Assembly: GCA_964487745.1 (NCBI GenBank)
Contig: CAZASG010000005.1
Location: forward strand, 67,183-131,182
Source of the DNA: Desulfolinea sp964487745
GTDB taxonomy: Bacteria > Chloroflexota > Anaerolineae > Anaerolineales > Villigracilaceae
DNA: 64,000 nt
Reading direction: 5' to 3'
Positions within the stretch are counted from its first letter, which is position 1, and each line of letters starts with the position of its first letter. The notes below the pieces were generated by a model that searched no databases, had not been told where the DNA came from, and saw nothing but the letters and a program-made list of their open reading frames with translations. Below are positions 15,537-24,320 of this stretch, in pieces. Position numbers and translations under genes: made by a program.

Positions 15537-16322
15537 TTACCAGGTAGATCCTTCGGAGGTGCTTACCCCTGCATGCTTGCCAATGCGCTTATACATGGTT
15601 ACATCTGTAAAGGGTTCGCCCAATATCCCGTCATGAATCGCCCAGGATCGCAAGCGGATGCTTTTCTTTGCATCGGGATGTCGGAAAATGGACTTACTGT
15701 CCAGCTTTCTGGATGTTTCCGATTCGCTCGCAAATTCGGCTTGAATTCGTTCCATGAGCTTTTTGCCCACCTGATAGGCAAACCCATAACGTTCGAAAAT
15801 GATGGCATTATGATAATAGAGAGGCTCAACAAAATACATATCATGCCCGAGCCCCTGAACAAAGCGTTCAAAGGCTTCGGTCGCAGATGTTAATAGCCCA
15901 AGTCCGCTGCGGATTTGCCCCGGAGCCAAGCCAAATTGGAGAGCGTCCCGCTCCGCTTCGATATTACGACGAGATGTGCCGAACTTGGTCCGTTGCCCAT
16001 CGGGCGTGATATCCACATCAAAGCGCGGAGAAGCAGGATCATTCAGAATATAGAGCAAGATATGAATTTGTCCGTTCATCGTATCGCTAAGATGCCCGTA
16101 AAGGATGGGGTCTCGAAATCCATGTTCGTGAGATAGAGAAAGCTCAACGCTGGTGCTCCCGGGTTTGCAATTGAGCACCAATAACGAGCGTCCCTGAATA
16201 TCGGTGAAATAAGGTGTGAGCTTGAAGCGCTCCATCAACTCTGTGGGGATAATGCGACGATAGATCTCTCTTTTTTCGTGCTCAGGCAGAAGGTTGATCT
16301 GTCCAATAGTGGATGCACTCAT
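15537..16322 (-). CDS. Conserved hypothetical protein downstream of smpB
   Basis: A 261-residue soluble protein that I do not recognise. It starts with INLLPEHEKREIYRRIIP, contains a beta-rich segment (SLLVLNCKPGSTSVELSLSHEHGFRDP), and has a segment YYHNAIIFERYGFAYQVGKK that faintly recalls the C-terminal motif of GNAT acyltransferases. It follows smpB by 2 bp, so the two are co-transcribed and probably translationally coupled. No signal peptide or membrane helix is visible. Length and the absence of frame disruption argue for a real gene. Confidence 0.75.
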   Translation of the reverse strand: MSASTIGQINLLPEHEKREIYRRIIPTELMERFKLTPYFTDIQGRSLLVLNCKPGSTSVELSLSHEHGFRDPILYGHLSDTMNGQIHILLYILNDPASPRFDVDITPDGQRTKFGTSRRNIEAERDALQFGLAPGQIRSGLGLLTSATEAFERFVQGLGHDMYFVEPLYYHNAIIFERYGFAYQVGKKLMERIQAEFASESETSRKLDSKSIFRHPDAKKSIRLRSWAIHDGILGEPFTDVTMYKRIGKHAGVSTSEGSTW

Positions 16323-16324
16323 GC

Positions 16325-16777
16325 TTACTCCCTATTACGCATTTGACGTTTCAGATCTCGTTCAATTTCTCGCTTGGCGATGGCTTGGCGCTTATCGTGC
16401 AGCTTCTTACCGCGAGCCAGTGCAATCTCAACTTTTGCGCGTCCACCTTTGAGATAGACCTTGGTTGCGATGATCGTAAGCCCTTTTTTGCGGGTGGAAT
16501 CTCTGAGTTTACGGATCTCTCTTTTGTGCAGCAAAAGTTGACGCGGACGACGCGGTTCGTGGTTGAAGCGATTGGCTTCTGCATATGGAGCGATATAGGC
16601 TTCCAGGAGCCAGGCTTCGCGCTCATCCACGCGGATATAAGCTTCCTTGATGCTCATTTGTCCCGCTCGGATAGACTTGATCTCTGAGCCTTTTAATGCG
16701 ATTCCGGCTTCAAATTGATCTTCTAAAAAGTATTCAAATTTCGCTTTGCGATTAGTGGCGACGACTTTGATATTCAC
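16325..16777 (-). CDS. smpB: SsrA-binding protein SmpB
   Basis: A 150-residue trans-translation factor that binds tmRNA and brings it to stalled ribosomes. Family hallmarks are visible: KFEYFLEDQFEAGIALKGSEIKSIRAGQ near residues 12-40 (oligonucleotide-binding barrel), AYIAPY, RPRQLLLHKREI, and a basic C-terminal tail with KKLHDKR that mimics the tRNA anticodon stem. The length is standard. It heads a two-gene unit with an unknown protein. No ssrA gene is present in the window. Confidence 0.97.
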   Translation of the reverse strand: MNIKVVATNRKAKFEYFLEDQFEAGIALKGSEIKSIRAGQMSIKEAYIRVDEREAWLLEAYIAPYAEANRFNHEPRRPRQLLLHKREIRKLRDSTRKKGLTIIATKVYLKGGRAKVEIALARGKKLHDKRQAIAKREIERDLKRQMRNRE

Positions 16778-16819
16778 ATTTCGATTGTAACATGGAGGCG
16801 CTTTTTATGGAGAATGCCT

Positions 16820-16849
16820 TTGCGGAGTTGGCCTTCGCGCGGGTATAAT
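16820..16849 (+). promoter_or_regulatory. Promoter of the patatin-like gene
   Basis: TTGCGG (-35) and a consensus TATAAT (-10) are 18 nt apart. The -10 lies only 4 bp before an upstream in-frame ATG at 16854. That ATG therefore cannot be used, and the TTG at 16884 behind AGGAGG is the start. Confidence 0.7.
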
Positions 16850-16883
16850 TCGCTTGCTTGAAATTGGTTCAGGAGGCATATCT

Positions 16884-17777
16884 TTGACGAAAAAAATTGC
16901 TGTTGCGTTAGGCGGCGGTGGCGCGAAAGGGAACGCGCATATTGGCGTTTTGCGCCGCTTGGAAGAGGAAGGCTATCAAATTGTTGCGATTGCGGGGACA
17001 AGTATCGGCGGCTTGGTTGGGGCTTTCTACGCAGCGGGATATTCCCCTGACGAGATAGAGAAAGTTTTTACTGAAATAGACCAAACTAAACTCTACGAGT
17101 TGGGGTTGCACGCTCAACCGGGTATATTGGGGTTGGGAAGAGTTCGCTCATGGCTTGATGAAATGCTTGCAGAGAAAACTTTTGCTGATACACGCATTCC
17201 TTGCGCGTTGACTGCTGCTGACCTGGAGTGCAGTTGCGAAGTGACCTTATCTTCCGGGAAGATTAAAAATGCGATTTTGGCAAGTATTGCTGTGCCGGGC
17301 GTTTTCCCGCCATTCAAACTGAATAACCATCATCTGATTGATGGTGGTGTTTTGAACCCCGTCCCGGTTTCGCTGGCGCGCGAGTTGGCGCCGGAAACCC
17401 CTGTCGTAGCTGTTTCGCTTTCTTCACCGCTTACGCCGACAACAAGCTATCATTTACCAGTCGCCTTGCCATCGGTTATCCCGGATTCGCTCATCAAGCG
17501 TATTACGCGTTTGAATGTGGCACAGGCAATGAATATTTTTCTGCAATCAGTAGAAATGACCAATCAGGCGGTAACCGAGTTGCGCTTACAGATTGAGCCA
17601 CCCGATGTGCTGATCCGCCCGGCTGTTGCGGAGATCGGTTTGCTCGATCAGGTCGTTGTGGCGGATGTAGCGCGTTTGGGCGAAGAAGCCACCGATGAAG
17701 TTTTGCCTGAATTGGAAGAAACAACAAAAATGTCGAACGGTTTCTTGAGTCGACTTTTTGGAAGGAAAAGAAAATGA
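16884..17777 (+). CDS. Patatin-like phospholipase (RssA/NTE family)
   Basis: A 297-residue cytosolic or membrane-associated acyl hydrolase with a Ser-Asp dyad. It shows the oxyanion loop GGGGAKG near the N-terminus, the nucleophile elbow GTSIGG, and the Asp in DGGVLNPVP. The TTG start gives MTKKIAVALGGG and has a consensus AGGAGG 7 nt upstream; the in-frame ATG 30 bp earlier overlaps the promoter region. The C-terminus is basic (FGRKRK). Its stop codon overlaps the next gene by 4 bp, so it is coupled to a small membrane protein and an esterase, suggesting lipid turnover. Confidence 0.9.
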   Translation: MTKKIAVALGGGGAKGNAHIGVLRRLEEEGYQIVAIAGTSIGGLVGAFYAAGYSPDEIEKVFTEIDQTKLYELGLHAQPGILGLGRVRSWLDEMLAEKTFADTRIPCALTAADLECSCEVTLSSGKIKNAILASIAVPGVFPPFKLNNHHLIDGGVLNPVPVSLARELAPETPVVAVSLSSPLTPTTSYHLPVALPSVIPDSLIKRITRLNVAQAMNIFLQSVEMTNQAVTELRLQIEPPDVLIRPAVAEIGLLDQVVVADVARLGEEATDEVLPELEETTKMSNGFLSRLFGRKRK

Positions 17778-18001
17778 GCCGTGATTTACGTAAGTATGCC
17801 GAACAGACCAGCGTCCAATTGGCTGTTGGTGCGCTGCTAGTACTTTTTCTTGTTGGCGACGGATTGATCTATCTCATCTACGGCAAGAATGCAGCCATGA
17901 TGGGCTTGATGTGTCTTTTGATCGGACTCGCGCCGGTCGTGATAATTGTTTTGATTATGATTCTATTGAACTGGATTGTGAAACGTGCAAACCGAGACTA
18001 A
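17774..18001 (+). CDS. Small two-helix membrane protein
   Basis: A 75-residue protein with two hydrophobic segments (about 16-36 and 41-67) joined by a short YGKNAAMMG turn, with charged ends. Its ATG overlaps the patatin stop codon (ATGA), and its end overlaps the following esterase start by 17 bp. It is unrecognised beyond being an integral membrane protein; it may anchor or modulate the neighbouring hydrolases. Confidence 0.75.
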   Translation: MSRDLRKYAEQTSVQLAVGALLVLFLVGDGLIYLIYGKNAAMMGLMCLLIGLAPVVIIVLIMILLNWIVKRANRD

Positions 18002-18650
18002 GGCTACCATTCTCGACCAATTTGGCTGGACTTTCCGAATTCGCCCGGTAGCTGAAAGCCTGGATCGTGTTTTACTTCTCTTGCATGGTTGGACAGGCGA
18101 TGAGAATTCGATGTGGGCGTTCACGCGCAAATTTTCGTCGCGGTATGCTATTATTGCGCCGCGTGCGCCTTATCCGGGACCCAAAGAACAAGGCGGATAT
18201 TCCTGGCGCGAAATGAAGCCCGGTACCTGGGGATCGCCGACTCGTGAAGAGTTGCAAAAGGCAGGAGATTCTCTCGTCTCGCTCGTGGACGAGTGGTCTG
18301 CTACCCTTAATATTACATCTACGACCTTCGATGTGATCGGCTTTAGTCAGGGCGGGGCGTTGGCAACGACTCTCGCTGCCCTTTATCCGGCCCGGATCGG
18401 CAAGATCGGTATTTTGGCCGGTTTTGTACCGAAAGGTGTTGATGCTCTTCTGCGCCCGGGTTTGTTAAATGGCATCCGCTGTTTTTGGGCACATGGCAGG
18501 CAGGATGAATTGGTTGCCTTTGAGCGCGGGCAAATATCTGCGCGTTGGCTCGAGGAAGCGGGGGCGCAGATACAGTTCTGCGAAGCGGATGTTGGTCATC
18601 GTGTTAGCAGGGATTGTCGCCGTGCGCTGGAAACCTTTCTGGAAGAGTAA
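17985..18650 (+). CDS. Alpha/beta hydrolase, carboxylesterase/phospholipase family
   Basis: A 221-residue serine hydrolase. It has LLLLHGWTGDENSMW (oxyanion region), the nucleophile elbow GFSQGGALA, an Asp in GRQDE, and a catalytic His in VGHRVS near the C-terminus. The size fits the YpfH/carboxylesterase (Abhydrolase_2) family. The start is GTG, overlapping the previous gene by 17 bp, so it is part of the patatin operon. Substrate is unknown; short acyl esters or lysophospholipids are likely. Confidence 0.87.
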   Translation: MQTETKATILDQFGWTFRIRPVAESLDRVLLLLHGWTGDENSMWAFTRKFSSRYAIIAPRAPYPGPKEQGGYSWREMKPGTWGSPTREELQKAGDSLVSLVDEWSATLNITSTTFDVIGFSQGGALATTLAALYPARIGKIGILAGFVPKGVDALLRPGLLNGIRCFWAHGRQDELVAFERGQISARWLEEAGAQIQFCEADVGHRVSRDCRRALETFLEE

Positions 18651-18735
18651 AATTGCGATCATTCTCAGTTTTGATTTATGAGTTTATGGTATCCTTGCCG
18701 CGTCCTTTGACGGTTGATTTTGAAGGTGAAATGAA

Positions 18736-19830
18736 ATGACAAAACTATCTCGACGAGACTTTCTTAAATTAGCGGGAGCAAGCCTGGGGGCACTGGCGTT
18801 CCGTCGCTTTGAGGGGCTTCTTCCCACTGGTAGATTCCAGTTCCCGGAAGGGCAGCGACTGGGACGTGTATCTGTCTTCCCGAATTATTTTGCGACCTCG
18901 ATAAAGACCGAGCCCTTCCCTGCTGCCGGAACCGTGCGAGATATTGGCGAAGATGAGTTAATTGTCTGGGAGCATGAAGTGGTTGGCGGGGCGAAGTCGA
19001 TCAGCAAGCGTTGGGTGAAAACACCCGAAGGTTATGTTTATGCTCCTGATCTGCAGCCTGTTCGAAATATCCCGAATATCCCGCTAACGGCGATGCCCGA
19101 AGGAAAAGATGGCTTCTGGGCGGAAGTGACTACCCCTTATGTTGATCTGCATATTGCAAACCCGCCGGGACGCGCTAATTGGTATAAAGATTCTGTTGCC
19201 CATGGTTTTACGCCACGCCTATATTATGGGCAAGTGGTCTGGATCGACCAGATCATGGTGAATGAATCGGGGCAAACTTTATATCGTTTTAACGAGCAAT
19301 ATGGTTACGGTGATCTTTTCTGGGTGGATGCGACGGGTTTATATCCGCTCACGCCTGAAGATGTCGCTCCGATCAGCCCGGATGTAGACCCTCTGCAGAA
19401 AAAGATCGTGGTCAACAGCACTTATCAGACCCTTTCGTGTTATGAGGGTGAGCAGGAAGTCTATTTCTGCCGCGTTTCAACAGGATATGATAGTGAAAGC
19501 TATCGCACGACTGCAGGCGGCTATAACCCGCATCGCAAATTACTCTCCATCCCGATGGGTGCATCATCAACTGAGGGGCGTTCAGGATATGATACGCCCG
19601 CAGTTGCCTGGCCCTTTTTTATGAATGGTGATGGGATCGCCATTCATGCCGCCTTCTGGCATAACGATTTCGGGACGCGCCGCTCACACGGTTGTGTGAA
19701 TGTGAGTGCTCCCGATGCAAAATGGATTTGGCGCTGGACAACACCTTATGTCTCTCTCGATCAGAAAGAAGTCAGCCTGAGTTGGCCTGATCATGGCACA
19801 AAGGTCGATGTTGTGCGGCGTTCACTATAA
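18736..19830 (+). CDS. Tat-exported L,D-transpeptidase (YkuD domain)
   Basis: A 364-residue envelope enzyme that cross-links or modifies peptidoglycan via a catalytic cysteine. The N-terminus carries a twin-arginine signal (LSRRDFLKLAG). The middle is an Anaerolineae-type beta-rich region of unclear role. The YkuD domain occupies about 220-350, with the catalytic motif SHGCVN (C320) and an upstream His in AIHAAFWHND. Tat export implies folding before export. The next genes encode CcdA and TlpA-like thiol reductants, which could keep the active-site Cys reduced (inference). A tatA gene is present at 52560. Confidence 0.92.
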   Translation: MTKLSRRDFLKLAGASLGALAFRRFEGLLPTGRFQFPEGQRLGRVSVFPNYFATSIKTEPFPAAGTVRDIGEDELIVWEHEVVGGAKSISKRWVKTPEGYVYAPDLQPVRNIPNIPLTAMPEGKDGFWAEVTTPYVDLHIANPPGRANWYKDSVAHGFTPRLYYGQVVWIDQIMVNESGQTLYRFNEQYGYGDLFWVDATGLYPLTPEDVAPISPDVDPLQKKIVVNSTYQTLSCYEGEQEVYFCRVSTGYDSESYRTTAGGYNPHRKLLSIPMGASSTEGRSGYDTPAVAWPFFMNGDGIAIHAAFWHNDFGTRRSHGCVNVSAPDAKWIWRWTTPYVSLDQKEVSLSWPDHGTKVDVVRRSL

Positions 19831-19849
19831 AATTTAATGAGGTATATCA

Positions 19850-20569
19850 ATGGATCTTAGCAATATTACGCTTGGCTTGGCATTTTTAGCAGGCTTGGCT
19901 TCATTTCTTTCCCCCTGTGTTTTCTCGCTCGTTCCGGCTTATGTCGGCTACTTGAGCGGGCGTGCCGCTGGCGGTGAGGGTGATGAAAACAACAAATTTG
20001 TAACCTTCACGCATGGCCTGGCTTTTGTGCTCGGTTTCAGTATTGTCTTTGTCTTACTGGGTGTGGCAGCCTCAGCTTTTGGTGGCTTACTTTACGATAT
20101 TCGTGGTTGGTTGGCAAAGATCGGCGGCATTGTCGTCATCATCTTCGGCTTGCACATGATCGGCGTTTATCGCATTCCTTTCCTTGAATACGATACCCGT
20201 GTGCAGGAATTGCCCGATCAAAAATGGGGCTATCTCTCTTCTGCAATGTTGGGCGTTTTCTTTTCAGCAGGCTGGTCTCCTTGTGTTGGTCCCGTTTTGG
20301 GTGCGATCCTTACGCTGGCTATCAGTGGTGGAAATATCTCCCAAGGTGCAACCCTGCTCACCGCATACTCTGCTGGCTTGGCTATTCCATTCCTTATTGC
20401 AGCTTTGGGTATTGGTTGGGTCGGTGCAACTTTGCGAAAATACGGCAAAGTTATGCATTATGTTGAAATTGCGATGGGTGTGATCCTTGTGATCGTCGGC
20501 ATCATGCTCTTCTCGGGCACCTTTGAATTGCTCGCTCGCTACGGCACCTTCGTAGATTTTGGACTTTAG
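19850..20569 (+). CDS. ccdA: CcdA-type thiol-disulfide membrane transporter
   Basis: A 239-residue polytopic protein of the DsbD/CcdA family with six hydrophobic segments. The paired redox cysteines are in SPCVFSLVPAYVGYLSG (helix 1) and SPCVGPVLGAI (helix 4), the classical Pro-Cys motifs. It carries reducing equivalents from cytosolic thioredoxin to extracytoplasmic partners such as TlpA/ResA. It is followed by a TlpA-like protein 9 bp later. Length is standard. Confidence 0.95.
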   Translation: MDLSNITLGLAFLAGLASFLSPCVFSLVPAYVGYLSGRAAGGEGDENNKFVTFTHGLAFVLGFSIVFVLLGVAASAFGGLLYDIRGWLAKIGGIVVIIFGLHMIGVYRIPFLEYDTRVQELPDQKWGYLSSAMLGVFFSAGWSPCVGPVLGAILTLAISGGNISQGATLLTAYSAGLAIPFLIAALGIGWVGATLRKYGKVMHYVEIAMGVILVIVGIMLFSGTFELLARYGTFVDFGL

Positions 20570-20578
20570 TCTCAAATT

Positions 20579-21124
20579 TTGGAAAAAACCAATAGACTTC
20601 GCCTGATTGTGATTCTCTCAGCCGTTGTCGCGGTGATCTGCCTGATCGCCGCGCTCGGCTTGCTTTATTATTCGCTAAATGCACAGGTCGCAATACCTAG
20701 TGGATTAGCGGATCGCCCCGCTCCTGATTTTAGCTTGCCCTCGCTAAACGGGCAGAATCTTAGCCTTTCAGCGTTGCGCGGCAACCCCGTCATCATCAAC
20801 TTCTGGGCGGTCTGGTGTCATCCCTGTATTGCCGAAATGCCCCTGCTCGAAGAAACCGCACAAAAATATGCCGACGACGGACTGGTTGTGATCGGCATCA
20901 ACCAGGGAGATAGCTTTGCTGAAGTTGAAGAGTTCGCGGCAGAGCAAAACCTGACTTTTCCGCTTTTGCTGGATGAAGACGAATCAGTTGGGAGCCTCTT
21001 CAAGGTCAATGGTTATCCAACCAGCATTTTTATTGACAAAGATGGCATGATCCGCGCTGTCTATCTTGGTGAGATCCCCCAAGCCCAACTCAAAGCCAAC
21101 TTACGCCTGATAGGAATTCGATAA
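20579..21124 (+). CDS. TlpA/ResA-like membrane-anchored thioredoxin
   Basis: A 181-residue thiol-disulfide reductase. One N-terminal membrane anchor (about 8-30) precedes a thioredoxin/AhpC-TSA domain with FWAVWCHPCIAEMP (active site CHPC) and the cis-Pro in NGYPTS. The start is TTG with no clear Shine-Dalgarno, 9 bp after ccdA, so it probably depends on coupling. It should be the extracytoplasmic partner of CcdA. It overlaps the next start by 1 bp (TAATG). Confidence 0.93.
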   Translation: MEKTNRLRLIVILSAVVAVICLIAALGLLYYSLNAQVAIPSGLADRPAPDFSLPSLNGQNLSLSALRGNPVIINFWAVWCHPCIAEMPLLEETAQKYADDGLVVIGINQGDSFAEVEEFAAEQNLTFPLLLDEDESVGSLFKVNGYPTSIFIDKDGMIRAVYLGEIPQAQLKANLRLIGIR

Positions 21125-22146
21125 TGGTAAACCTCACACTCTACACGCGCAAAAATTGTCACCTTTGCGACGACGTAAAAGCCGACCTTGCCTCCTTACA
21201 GGATAAATATCCGCATCGTCTTGCCGAGATCGACATTGATAGCGACCCGGCGCTGATCGCCGCTTACGGGGAGCAAATTCCGGTTGTGGAGGTGGGACCC
21301 TATGTTTTGCGTGCCCCGATCAAAAAGCAAGACCTTGTCATGACCATCGGCGCTGCTATAGATCGTCAGCAACAGCTTGAAAAGGTTGGCGATGAACGTT
21401 ACCAGCAAAGCGTAAATCGCGGGGCAACTTTTTCGGGTTCTGATAAATTCTCTTATTGGCTTTCGCGACGCTATATGATTTTGATCATTTTTTTCCTGTT
21501 TCTATATGTTGGTTTGCCAGTCCTGGCGCCCGTTCTTATGCAAGCAGGCGCAAAAGGCCCCGCAAACATCATTTACAAAATGTACAGTCCGCTTTGCCAT
21601 CAATTTGGTTTTCGATCCTTTTTTCTTTTTGGTGAGCAATCTTATTATCCTCTCCACGAGGCGGGGATCACGGGTGGAGATACGGACCTCGTGGATTTCG
21701 AGACAGCTACAGGGATCACGCATCTTCATGAAGGGAATAGCCAGGCACGCTTCACGGCTCGCGATTATCAAGGTGAAGAAGGCGTTGGTTATAAAATGGC
21801 GCTTTGCGAACGAGATATCGCCATTTATGGGGCAATGCTGCTCTTTTCGGTCATTTTCGTTCTTACAGGGAGCCGTATCCCTCCCTTGCATTGGGCATTG
21901 TGGATATTAATTGGCCTAGGTCCCATCGGTTTGGATGGTTTCTCACAGATCATCAGTCAGTTTGAACTTTCTTTCCTTGCAGACCTTCTTCCATACCGTG
22001 AAAGCACACCCTTCCTGCGCACGCTGACAGGTTTTCTCTTCGGTTTCGCGACAGCCTGGTTTGGTATTCCTTATGTTGAAGAGAGCATGCGCGAAACCCG
22101 CCAAATTTTTGTTAAGAAATTGGCAATCATCAACGCGCGGGGGTAA
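21124..22146 (+). CDS. Glutaredoxin-like domain fused to DUF2085 membrane domain
   Basis: A 340-residue fusion. Residues 1-85 are a glutaredoxin-like domain with the redox motif CHLC in YTRKNCHLCDDV and the cis-Pro region QIPVVEV. After a linker and one helix (about 118-140), a membrane part resembles DUF2085: SPLCHQFGFRSFFLFG, then ALCERDIAIYGAM, and GLDGFSQ with a RESTPFLRTLTG end. In canonical DUF2085 proteins a second Cys pair (CARCTG) follows; here only one Cys of it remains (LCERD). Position directly after ccdA and tlpA points to thiol electron transfer. The fusion looks genuine because no frame break occurs. Confidence 0.8.
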   Translation: MVNLTLYTRKNCHLCDDVKADLASLQDKYPHRLAEIDIDSDPALIAAYGEQIPVVEVGPYVLRAPIKKQDLVMTIGAAIDRQQQLEKVGDERYQQSVNRGATFSGSDKFSYWLSRRYMILIIFFLFLYVGLPVLAPVLMQAGAKGPANIIYKMYSPLCHQFGFRSFFLFGEQSYYPLHEAGITGGDTDLVDFETATGITHLHEGNSQARFTARDYQGEEGVGYKMALCERDIAIYGAMLLFSVIFVLTGSRIPPLHWALWILIGLGPIGLDGFSQIISQFELSFLADLLPYRESTPFLRTLTGFLFGFATAWFGIPYVEESMRETRQIFVKKLAIINARG

Positions 22147-22148
22147 AA

Positions 22149-22931
22149 ATGCCTTTTATCGAAAAAGACGGTCTACGCTATTTTCAGTTTAATAGTTTCC
22201 CGAAAACGGTCACTCATGGGGTTTTTACTCGTCACGGCGGTGTTAGTCCTGCGCCCTGGGCATCACTAAATGTGGGAGGGTCAGTGGGGGACGATATCTC
22301 TCGTGTGGCGGAAAATCGTATCCGCGCATTTACAGCACTTGGACGCGATCCCGAATCTATCTTCGACGTTTGGCAGGTTCACGGGACAAGAGCATCTTTT
22401 GCCAGTGAGTCGCGTCACCCTGGTTGCCACGAAGACAAAGCTGACCTCATCTTTACAGACCGCCCCGAGATCACGCTTTATATGCGTTTTGCAGATTGCA
22501 CACCGCTCCTTTTTGTAGATACAGAAAGGAATGTGGTTGGCCTAGCGCACGCTGGTTGGAAGGGAACAGTACAGGGTGTTGCAACGGCTGCCGTCAGGGC
22601 CATGCAGGAGCACTATGGCTCCGAACTTGAAAATATCCATGCCGGGATCGGACCCGCTATCGGACCGGACCACTATGAAGTCGGCGACGAAGTTATTGAG
22701 CAGGCGCGCACCTCTTTCGGAGCAGATGCCGAAAAGCTTCTGCCGCGTGTTGGCGAACGCATGCATTTTGATCTGTGGGCTGCCAATCGCCTGCAATTGG
22801 AAAAGATGGGAGTGACGAAAATTGAGACAGCAGAGGTTTGTACGATGTGCCACATGGACGATTGGTTTTCCCATCGTGGCGAAAAGGGGAAAACAGGTCG
22901 TTTTGGCGCTTTAATTGCTTTGAAGGGGTAA
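22149..22931 (+). CDS. pgeF: Peptidoglycan editing factor PgeF (multicopper-oxidase-like YfiH family)
   Basis: A 260-residue member of the DUF152/YfiH family. The zinc/active-site residues are visible in WQVHG, FADCTPLLF and GLAHAGWKG, plus the C-terminal CTMCHMDDWFSHR. In E. coli the enzyme removes mis-incorporated L-Ser from peptidoglycan precursors. It is followed by yggS- and yggT-like genes, the order ylmD-ylmE-ylmG found beside division genes in Gram-positives, although sepF is absent here. The start codon lies 2 bp after the preceding gene. Confidence 0.95.
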   Translation: MPFIEKDGLRYFQFNSFPKTVTHGVFTRHGGVSPAPWASLNVGGSVGDDISRVAENRIRAFTALGRDPESIFDVWQVHGTRASFASESRHPGCHEDKADLIFTDRPEITLYMRFADCTPLLFVDTERNVVGLAHAGWKGTVQGVATAAVRAMQEHYGSELENIHAGIGPAIGPDHYEVGDEVIEQARTSFGADAEKLLPRVGERMHFDLWAANRLQLEKMGVTKIETAEVCTMCHMDDWFSHRGEKGKTGRFGALIALKG

Positions 22932-22970
22932 AATTAGGAAGAGTAAGTGAGAGCTTCCCAGGAGAGAGAC

Positions 22971-23702
22971 GTGTCAGACGAAACCTTTATTGAATTGATC
23001 CGTTCGAACTACAAAAGAACACAGGAAGATATAAATAAGGCTGCTCAAAATGTCGGGCGCAGTCCTGACGAGATCAAATTGCTCGTAGTAACGAAGAAGC
23101 AGCCTCTTTCGGTTATTCGTGCTGCGCTGGCTGCGGGGGTGGATCTTTTAGGAGAAAATTACCCTGAAGAGGCTGTAAGTAAAAAGCAAGCTTTGGCTGT
23201 TGAATCTAAGGTAGAATGGCACATGATCGGTCACGTACAGAGCCGCAAGGCGCGTTTGGTGGCTGAGCATTTTGCACTTTTACACTCTTTGGATAGTCTG
23301 AAATTAGCACGTCGCCTAGATCGTTTCTGCGCAGAAGCAGGACGCAAACTTCCCGTATTGCTGGAATTCAATGTCGGTGGCGAAGCCAGTAAATTCGGCT
23401 GGCAAGCTGCTGATAAAGCACAGTGGAGCAGTTTTCTTCCGGATGTTGAGGAAATTCTGGCGTTGGAAAATCTCGAGGTGCAGGGGCTGATGACCATGCC
23501 ACCCTTCTTCCAGGATGCAGAGTTGGCGCGACCGTACTTTCGTCGTTTGCGCGAGTTGCGGGATCACTTTTCCCTTCAGTATCCGCATGTGAAATGGGAG
23601 GAACTTTCCATGGGGACGAGCGGCGATTTTCGAGTCGCCGTGGAGGAAGGGGCAACTTTTGTGCGAATCGGGCAGGCTATCCTAGGTGCGCGTCCACTTT
23701 AA
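22971..23702 (+). CDS. yggS: YggS family pyridoxal phosphate homeostasis protein
   Basis: A 243-residue PLP-binding protein with the alanine-racemase-like barrel fold. The PLP lysine lies in LLVVTKKQP. Further family motifs are GENYPEEAVSK, WHMIGHVQSRKA and LSMGTSGDF near the C-terminus. The GTG at 22971 (MSDETFIELI) is chosen because GGAGAG sits 5-10 nt upstream; an in-frame GTG 24 bp earlier has no such signal. It lies between pgeF and yggT and probably belongs to the same transcript. Confidence 0.95.
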   Translation: MSDETFIELIRSNYKRTQEDINKAAQNVGRSPDEIKLLVVTKKQPLSVIRAALAAGVDLLGENYPEEAVSKKQALAVESKVEWHMIGHVQSRKARLVAEHFALLHSLDSLKLARRLDRFCAEAGRKLPVLLEFNVGGEASKFGWQAADKAQWSSFLPDVEEILALENLEVQGLMTMPPFFQDAELARPYFRRLRELRDHFSLQYPHVKWEELSMGTSGDFRVAVEEGATFVRIGQAILGARPL

Positions 23703-23717
23703 TCTTTTTGGAGATAT

Positions 23718-23987
23718 ATGTTTCTTTTTTATTTGATCCAGTTCATTGATGTTGCAACGCAGTTGCTAGTCTTGTTGATCATTGTGTCGGTTGTGTTATC
23801 ATATTTTATGTCGCCGTACCATGTGATTCGGGAAAATATAGACCGCATTGTTGAGCCGATGTTGGCTCCAGTTCGTAGAGTTGTTCCCTTGATCGGCATG
23901 ATCGATTTTAGCCCTTTGGTTTTGATTATTCTAATTCAGGTTCTTTCTTCGGCGCTGAGAAACTTTTTGGTTGCATTTTTGAGGTGA
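23718..23987 (+). CDS. YggT family membrane protein
   Basis: An 89-residue protein with two membrane helices and the family signature IVEPMLAPVRRVVP, followed by DFSPLVLIILIQVL. In other bacteria YggT (YlmG) is linked to division-site and nucleoid organisation and osmotic stress. It lies 15 bp after yggS, in the ylmD-E-G order. Confidence 0.93.
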   Translation: MFLFYLIQFIDVATQLLVLLIIVSVVLSYFMSPYHVIRENIDRIVEPMLAPVRRVVPLIGMIDFSPLVLIILIQVLSSALRNFLVAFLR

Positions 23988-23991
23988 ATGA

Positions 23992-24306
23992 ATGATGGCT
24001 TCGCGTAAGTACAAATTGCACGATGGAAAAGTAGGTTCTGCTTTGGCTGTCCGCCTTACCCCGAAAGCAAGCCGAGATGCTGTTGTGGGGATCATGGAGG
24101 ATGGGACTGTAAAAATCCATGTGACAGCTACGCCTAATGGGGGAAAAGATAACGATGCCTTGATCGCACTATTGGCTGGCGTTTTGGGGGTGCCCAAAAA
24201 GAATGTGGATATCGTTGCTGGTGAAGAAGGGCGGGATAAATTACTTTCGGTTTTAGGGATGGATGCTGTTACGTTGACCAAGCGCTTGCGCGAACACTTA
24301 AATTAA
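23992..24306 (+). CDS. DUF167 (YggU) family protein
   Basis: A 104-residue protein of the small YggU/DUF167 fold. The signature runs from LAVRLTPKASRDAVVG to TATPNGGKDNDALIALLA and an RDKLLSV segment. The biochemical role of the family is not settled. It starts 4 bp after yggT, and the operon ends with a hairpin just beyond. Confidence 0.93.
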   Translation: MMASRKYKLHDGKVGSALAVRLTPKASRDAVVGIMEDGTVKIHVTATPNGGKDNDALIALLAGVLGVPKKNVDIVAGEEGRDKLLSVLGMDAVTLTKRLREHLN

Positions 24307-24320
24307 ATATTTTTCTGCAT

